Below are positions 42,980 to 46,540 of a stretch of 46,540 bases of DNA, one piece after another. The position numbers and the translations under genes are program-made. Position 1 is the first letter of the stretch. The number at the start of each line of letters is the position of its first letter. The notes beneath the pieces are model-generated. The model was not told the origin of the DNA, made no database searches, and worked only from the letters and a program-made list of their open reading frames with translations. Origin of the DNA: Gammaproteobacteria bacterium (lineage in GTDB: Bacteria; Pseudomonadota; Gammaproteobacteria; Steroidobacterales; UBA11654); the NCBI GenBank assembly GCA_002691465.1, contig NZHP01000019.1, forward strand, positions 1 to 46,540, given 5' to 3'.

Positions 42980-43543
42980 TTAGGTTTTTTTTGATTCAGA
43001 AAATCCATCTGAAGCTTGCTCATGTTTTTCATCTCGACGCCATATCTGCCTTGGACCGTATCCATCCTTTCTTAAAAAATGTTCTGTATAAACAATTCTA
43101 TCAGGGTCTAGTCGCATAAGTTGATACTGAGGAGGATTTTCAAATCCTGTATTTATCTCAGCAGCTGAAGCCTGCCATCTAAAAATAGTCATGCCATAAT
43201 CCCATTCAGAAGTTCCCGGTTCAAGTATCTCGGCTTTACCAAATAACTGAGCTCCCTGTGCAGTCACCCAGCCTGCCATTGGATTCGCTACTGCAAACGA
43301 CACTCTCGGGTCACGTTGCATTGCCTTGAGTTTAGGGCTTCCAGGTTGAGGCAAGACATAAATTGTAAATTTGTCAGCGTAAAATTCCAATGGGCTGACA
43401 ATAGGTCCGTTGAGCCCTAAGGTCCCAAGCATGCCAAGATTGGTTAATGTCAGAGCACGTTGAATTCTATGCTCAAGCATCTCTCTAGGCAGCTTCTTTG
43501 TTGTCCAAGGTATTTCATCTAACCACGGGTGTGCATTACTCAT
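42980..43543 (-). CDS. Pyridoxamine 5'-phosphate oxidase-like split-barrel protein (flavin or F420 binding)
   Basis: 187 aa from the ATG at 43543, which has GGGGGA just upstream; an ATG 12 bp earlier overlaps that Shine-Dalgarno. The split barrel runs from the MLGTLGLNGPIVSPLEFYAD segment through RDPRVSFAVANPMAGWVTAQ to GKAEILEPGTSEWDYG, matching PPOX-class proteins. Members bind FMN, F420 or heme; the cofactor cannot be told from sequence alone, but this genome makes F420. The tail is charged and probably disordered. It is transcribed just downstream of the tRNA-Arg gene on the same strand. Confidence 0.8.
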   Translation of the reverse strand: MSNAHPWLDEIPWTTKKLPREMLEHRIQRALTLTNLGMLGTLGLNGPIVSPLEFYADKFTIYVLPQPGSPKLKAMQRDPRVSFAVANPMAGWVTAQGAQLFGKAEILEPGTSEWDYGMTIFRWQASAAEINTGFENPPQYQLMRLDPDRIVYTEHFLRKDGYGPRQIWRRDEKHEQASDGFSESKKT

Positions 43544-43561
43544 ATTATCCCCCATTTCATA

Positions 43562-43638
43562 TGGCGCGCCCGGAGGGATTCGAACCCCCGACCACCTGGT
43601 TCGAAGCCAGGTACTCTATCCAGCTGAGCTACAGGCGC
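43562..43638 (-). tRNA. tRNA-Arg, anticodon TCG
   Basis: The 77-nt minus-strand transcript folds into a complete cloverleaf. The acceptor stem GCGCCTG pairs with CGGGCGC (one G-U), and the discriminator G precedes an encoded CCA. The D arm is GCTCAGCTGGATAGAGT. The anticodon stem CCTGG/CCAGG holds the loop CTTCGAA (anticodon TCG), and the T arm contains GGTTCGAATCC. It reads CGA and probably other CGN codons. Confidence 0.97.
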
Positions 43639-43647
43639 GTAAAAGCA

Positions 43648-44577
43648 TTATAACTCACAAATGAATGGATTAGCTTTTTTCAAGGTTCTCCAAGCATCTA
43701 TCGCTTCTGGGATGCTGACTAATTTAAATACAAAGTTGTCATTAGGTCTCAATTGACCAAGTAAATGGCGATCGGCTTTAATGACTTGCAATATTCTTGG
43801 GTAGCCACCCAAAGTTTGAGCATCAGCTCCCATGATAATTGGCTGGCCCCCATTTGAGCATTGGATTGTTCCCGGGTAAATGGGCTTACTTTTCATCAAT
43901 CCTTGATCATCTATTGAAAAACGATCACCGCCTGTCCTTATACCCATTCTATTTGACTCATTGCTCACAGAAAAATTATGTGACTCAAGCGACGAGGATC
44001 CATTATTTAGTAATTGAAACTCGGGCCCTTTTACGACCCGAATGATTGATGTTAAGAGATCATCAGGATATTTGCCTGAAGATTGATATGAAGAATTCTT
44101 TTGTCTGGCTTCTTCGAAGTCTATAATCTGATCATTTTCAATTTTGGATCCATTGATTCCTCCCAGTCTTCCAGGCAAATATGTTGAAACACTATCCAAA
44201 AATTGTGTTGCTTGGATATTTTTTGAGAACGCAATATAAAACCTTAAGTTTTCTTGTACGACATCAGCTGTAAATATATTTCCTGCTTTCAAGCTTAAAA
44301 CTTTATTTTGTTCAACTTTGACTCCGTCGATTGTAATTTGATTGATCCTTGCTCCGCTGACGCATGCCTGAATGTCTTTGAGTACTTTAAATTGTGGACC
44401 AGTCATGGTGCACTCAAGAACTGGGGAATTGATTTCTTTTCCCAAAATTTCATTTGCCTTCATCGAGGATACATAATCAAAGCAACCTGACTGAGGAATA
44501 CCAATGTGCCGACTCCCAGCTCTTCCAAGGTCCTGAACTGTGGTTTGCAATCCTGTTTTGAGAAATTGAATGGCCAT
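43648..44577 (-). CDS. pxpC: 5-oxoprolinase subunit C (biotin-dependent carboxyltransferase-like, KipA)
   Basis: 309 aa from the ATG at 44577, one base after the pxpB stop; 310 aa is the normal size. The start FLKTGLQTTVQDLGRAGSRH and IGIPQSGCFDYVSSMKANEI are family hallmarks, as is the C-terminal segment around GGDRFSIDDQG, SNGGQPIIMGADAQTLGGYP and IKADRHLLGQLRPND. PxpABC cleaves the cyclic by-product 5-oxoproline to glutamate with ATP. A longer open frame upstream (14 codons) overlaps pxpB and is not needed. It is the last gene of the operon; the tRNA-Arg follows 10 bp downstream. Confidence 0.93.
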   Translation of the reverse strand: MAIQFLKTGLQTTVQDLGRAGSRHIGIPQSGCFDYVSSMKANEILGKEINSPVLECTMTGPQFKVLKDIQACVSGARINQITIDGVKVEQNKVLSLKAGNIFTADVVQENLRFYIAFSKNIQATQFLDSVSTYLPGRLGGINGSKIENDQIIDFEEARQKNSSYQSSGKYPDDLLTSIIRVVKGPEFQLLNNGSSSLESHNFSVSNESNRMGIRTGGDRFSIDDQGLMKSKPIYPGTIQCSNGGQPIIMGADAQTLGGYPRILQVIKADRHLLGQLRPNDNFVFKLVSIPEAIDAWRTLKKANPFICEL

Positions 44578-44578
44578 C

Positions 44579-45262
44579 TTACTTCTCGTCTTGGATGCTT
44601 CTAAACTCATCCTTCCCAATTTCTTTGAAATTGATTTTTATCCCAGGTTTAAGCTTCAGAGAATGACTGTCATTTAGATTGAAATAATTGATTGGGGTAA
44701 TACCTATGATGGGCCATCCTCCTGGGCCTCCTAAGCAATAAATACCAGTCCGATTATTCGCAATTCCAACGGCACCGACTGGAGTATCGGTCCTTGGCTT
44801 AATGAGTCTAGGCACAGATATTCTTTCATCAAGATCGCCCAGGTAAGAAAATCCCGGTGTGAAGCCTATGGCCTTAACTTCATAGACTGCAGAAGAATGA
44901 ATGGAAATGATTTCATTCACTGTGAGTTTTAGCTGCTTTGAGACTTCTTTGATATCGCTTATGGATATTTGTTCATAACATATCGGGATTTCCAGTACTT
45001 CATCAACTTGAATGATAGAGCTCAAGTCGAAAGAGGAGATGGAACTTTCAATCCCATTAGCATCCATCGGGATAGTTTTAGATCTAACTGATACCATCTC
45101 TTCAGATGCAATAACCTCTATATCATTCTGATTGCTCAATAAATGTTCTGCGAGATGCCAATATAATTCTGATCCTTTGATTGTCGAATTCTCAAGATCA
45201 ATCTTGATCTCAAGTATGTCCTCAGATATCACTGAAACTTTTTTATTGAAGTCAGATTTCAT
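44579..45262 (-). CDS. pxpB: 5-oxoprolinase subunit B (KipI-like)
   Basis: 227 aa from the ATG at 45262, which overlaps the pxpA stop by 11 bp; a longer frame to 45331 would overlap pxpA further and has no family homology. The C-terminal half holds the family core: VYEVKAIGFTPGFSYLGDLD, the RISVPRL/PRTDTPVGAVGIA segment and GIYCLGGPGGWPIIGITPIN. With PxpC it forms the kinase/decyclising part of the complex. The N-terminal domain is diverged (residues 1-90). Operon order pxpA-pxpB-pxpC with overlapping ends argues for coupled synthesis. Confidence 0.92.
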   Translation of the reverse strand: MKSDFNKKVSVISEDILEIKIDLENSTIKGSELYWHLAEHLLSNQNDIEVIASEEMVSVRSKTIPMDANGIESSISSFDLSSIIQVDEVLEIPICYEQISISDIKEVSKQLKLTVNEIISIHSSAVYEVKAIGFTPGFSYLGDLDERISVPRLIKPRTDTPVGAVGIANNRTGIYCLGGPGGWPIIGITPINYFNLNDSHSLKLKPGIKINFKEIGKDEFRSIQDEK

Positions 45263-46022
45263 AGCTCGATACGTCAATATTATTCTCGAGTAGCTTCTTC
45301 TTAACTTCAATTGCTGTTGACGCCGAATCATGATGATCGCTGTGAATACATAGAGTGGCAGCTTCGATCTCTAAATATTTAGATTCCTCTGTCAAAACTC
45401 TTCTTTCCGATGCGATGGTTATCGCTTGTTTGGTCCTCTCTTCAAGAGAAGAAATCATTGCATCCTCAGAGACCCTATCAACCAAAGATCCATTCGATTT
45501 GTATTTCCTATCTATGAATGCCTCATTTATGACTTTGATGCCAGCCTTATGAGCAAGCTTACTAATAACTGAATAAGGCTGACAGACTAACGCTAAATTT
45601 GGATAAGTTGAATTAATGATAGACAAACAGAGATTGCTGAGTTTCTCGTCAGAAAAACAATCGTTGTAGAGCTGACCATGAAATTTGATGTGCATCGGCA
45701 TTGTCTTTAGCTTAGTAGCTATGTCCATGAATAATTCTATTTGATCAATAATCGACTGCTTCAATGCGTGATCGTTAACTGAAAAGTTTGACCTGCCAAA
45801 TCCTTTCCTATCAGGGTACGAAGGATGGGGACCAACCAAGACACCATGATTGATGCAATGATGAATGATATGTCTCATAGAAGCCTGATCGCCAGCATGC
45901 CCTCCGCAAGCTATATTTGCAGATGTGATGTGGTGAATCAGCGAAATCTCATTTTTCAATTCGTTTTCATTGCTGTACTCGCCTAAATCAGCATTTAAGT
46001 CTATTGTTTTATTATTTTTCAT
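45252..46022 (-). CDS. pxpA: 5-oxoprolinase subunit A (LamB/YcsF family)
   Basis: 256 aa, normal length. It begins KTIDLNADLGEY and continues ITSANIACGGHAGDQASMR, HGVLVGPHPSYPDRKGFGRS, MHIKFHGQLYND and CIHSDHH, the polar metal-dependent hydrolase-like core of LamB/YcsF proteins. It supplies one part of ATP-dependent 5-oxoprolinase. It is the first gene of the three-gene minus-strand operon. A candidate promoter is at 46047-46076. Nothing nearby suggests an alternative role such as lactam utilisation. Confidence 0.94.
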   Translation of the reverse strand: MKNNKTIDLNADLGEYSNENELKNEISLIHHITSANIACGGHAGDQASMRHIIHHCINHGVLVGPHPSYPDRKGFGRSNFSVNDHALKQSIIDQIELFMDIATKLKTMPMHIKFHGQLYNDCFSDEKLSNLCLSIINSTYPNLALVCQPYSVISKLAHKAGIKVINEAFIDRKYKSNGSLVDRVSEDAMISSLEERTKQAITIASERRVLTEESKYLEIEAATLCIHSDHHDSASTAIEVKKKLLENNIDVSSYEI

Positions 46023-46046
46023 CTAATCGTATTAAAGGTGATCATT

Positions 46047-46076
46047 TTTATAAGAAAATTCAAATTTATTCAGTAA
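46047..46076 (-). promoter_or_regulatory. Candidate promoter of the pxpABC operon
   Basis: On the minus strand TTACTG (46071-46076), an 18-bp spacer and TATAAA (46047-46052) lie about 25 bp before the pxpA ATG. AT-richness makes chance matches likely. Confidence 0.35.
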
Positions 46077-46163
46077 TTTTCTCATTAATAATAAACCTCT
46101 AAGAAGTGCATTTGCGCAAAATTATTTTTTTATTTCATTTTTTTAAAATTTTTAAAAAAAAAC

Positions 46164-46175
46164 TTATAGGACATA
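46164..46175 (+). repeat. TTATAGGACATA direct repeat, copy 1
   Basis: TTATAGGACATA recurs exactly at 46252-46263, 88 bp downstream. The central AGGAC is unusual in a stretch otherwise made almost only of A and T (46130-46290). Possibly paired regulator sites upstream of the RNA promoter. Confidence 0.45.
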
Positions 46176-46251
46176 TTTTTTTTGATGTTTTTTTTGGATT
46201 TTTATAAAAATCAGTAAGTTATAAAATACTCTTAATACTGGATATTATTTT

Positions 46252-46263
46252 TTATAGGACATA
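46252..46263 (+). repeat. TTATAGGACATA direct repeat, copy 2
   Basis: Second exact copy of the 12-mer, 45 bp upstream of the promoter at 46308. The flanks differ, T-rich before and A-rich after. Confidence 0.45.
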
Positions 46264-46307
46264 AAAAAAATTAGTAAAAAAAACTTTGCTTTTTCCCACG
46301 AATGTAT

Positions 46308-46335
46308 TTGAAAAAAATTAAGTAAATCGTAATAT
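46308..46335 (+). promoter_or_regulatory. Candidate strong promoter reading toward the right edge
   Basis: TTGAAA (46308-46313), a 16-bp spacer and TAATAT (46330-46335) are preceded by ~180 bp of A/T tracts resembling an UP element. Base composition changes sharply just after the predicted start near 46342, as if stable RNA begins there. Confidence 0.5.
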
Positions 46336-46341
46336 TAACTC

Positions 46342-46540
46342 ATCTCTTGAGATCGACCTGGAAGTAACTTAAGACGCAGAAAGGAGAGTCAAAAAGAGAA
46401 AGAGACCTAAAGGGTGAAAGCGAATCAGGGAAGATAAGCTAGCAGCAAAAAAGAACTGATTCCCACCAAGTTCGGAAAGAGATACCGGGCGAGGCGCTGA
46501 AGAAAGAATCTCGCTTCAGACACCCCAAGGACTCGACTAA
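46342..46540 (+). ncRNA. Putative structured RNA or rRNA-leader-like transcript, cut by window edge
   Basis: From ~46342 the sequence turns from AT-rich to purine-rich with many stops in all frames, so it is not coding. Possible helices: GAATCAG (46422-46428) with CTGATTC (46456-46462); GCGAG (46489-46493) with CTCGC (46510-46514); CTGAAG (46497-46502) with CTTCAG (46514-46519), which competes with the previous helix for C46514; and a long-range GAGTC/GACTC (46386/46530). It does not match tmRNA, 6S, 4.5S, RNase P or tRNA as I know them. It could be a novel RNA or the leader of an rRNA operon beyond the edge; no boxA was recognised. Confidence 0.4.

Noticed and set aside
43562-43638. tRNA-Arg as an integration site for a mobile element
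   Set aside because: No integrase, no repeated tRNA 3' end and no phage genes were seen on either side.
44578-45331. Longer starts for pxpC (44619) and pxpB (45331)
   Set aside because: They deepen overlaps with the upstream genes and add residues before the family start; shorter starts give normal lengths and tight coupling.
46411-46422. AGGGTGAAAG resembling a conserved RNase P RNA segment
   Set aside because: The surrounding order of conserved elements (GAGGAAAGTCC, ACAGA, terminal P4 strand) is missing, so the match is taken as chance.
46489-46519. H-type pseudoknot GCGAG-CTGAAG-CTCGC-CTTCAG
   Set aside because: The two stems share C46514 and would leave no third loop, so they are more likely alternative hairpins than a pseudoknot.
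1-46540. CRISPR arrays, insertion sequences and toxin-antitoxin pairs
   Set aside because: No regularly spaced repeats, transposase-like proteins, terminal inverted repeats with target duplications, or small overlapping gene pairs of that kind were found.

Overview
The window is 46.5 kb of AT-rich, very densely packed bacterial DNA. It most resembles an uncultivated marine or aquatic gammaproteobacterium (inference). Supporting signs are a homodimeric-type AceE, an IlvD whose cysteines fall at the E. coli positions, near-consensus Fur boxes, a tRNA-Arg with encoded CCA, and TonB-dependent uptake. No phage, transposase, integrase or CRISPR is visible, and no recognisable transcription-factor gene. 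Convergent genes repeatedly end with directly abutting stop codons, which suggests genome streamlining.

Layout. 1-3.5 kb: partial DUF169 gene, then a tight plus-strand run (flavin-reductase-like protein with a PCP_red-like tail, ICMT-like methyltransferase, LPS-kinase-like protein, DUF5652, homocysteine methyltransferase family). 3.5-6.1 kb: aceE without aceF or lpd. 6.2-13.5 kb: ilvD followed by a full coenzyme F420 set: npdG, cofE, cofD, cofC and a CofG-CofH fusion (FbiC). 13.5-17.8 kb: DUF4491, a Fur-controlled TonB siderophore receptor, an FTR1 iron permease behind a Fur box and a leader hairpin, and an Hsp20 chaperone whose leader could mask its ribosome binding site. 17.8-19.3 kb: a luciferase-like, probably F420-dependent oxidoreductase with a small membrane protein. 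19.4-26.4 kb: propionyl-CoA to succinyl-CoA pathway (methylmalonyl-CoA mutase, PccB, PccA, MeaB, epimerase). 26.4-29.7 kb: DUF5916 outer-membrane-like protein overlapping a FabD-like acyltransferase.

29.9-43.5 kb looks like a catabolic region for an unidentified organic compound. It holds an FAD monooxygenase, a Rieske oxygenase, an SDR, a tandem-duplicated alpha/beta hydrolase plus a related single-domain hydrolase, three MFS transporters, a cytochrome b561, a membrane-anchored cytochrome c, DUF1838, a family III CoA-transferase, DUF1244 and a PPOX-type flavin/F420 protein. 43.5-46.0 kb: tRNA-Arg(UCG) and the 5-oxoprolinase genes pxpA-pxpB-pxpC. 46.0-46.5 kb: AT-rich non-coding DNA, a 12-bp repeat, and a promoter leading into a purine-rich, hairpin-forming stretch cut by the window edge.

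How the parts could connect (inference): NpdG and the Cof/Fbi enzymes make and reduce F420 for the luciferase-like enzyme and perhaps the split-barrel proteins. The oxygenase/hydrolase/CoA-transferase region could feed CoA intermediates, possibly propionyl-CoA, into the methylmalonyl-CoA route. The iron genes would supply the Fe-S, Rieske and heme proteins encoded here.
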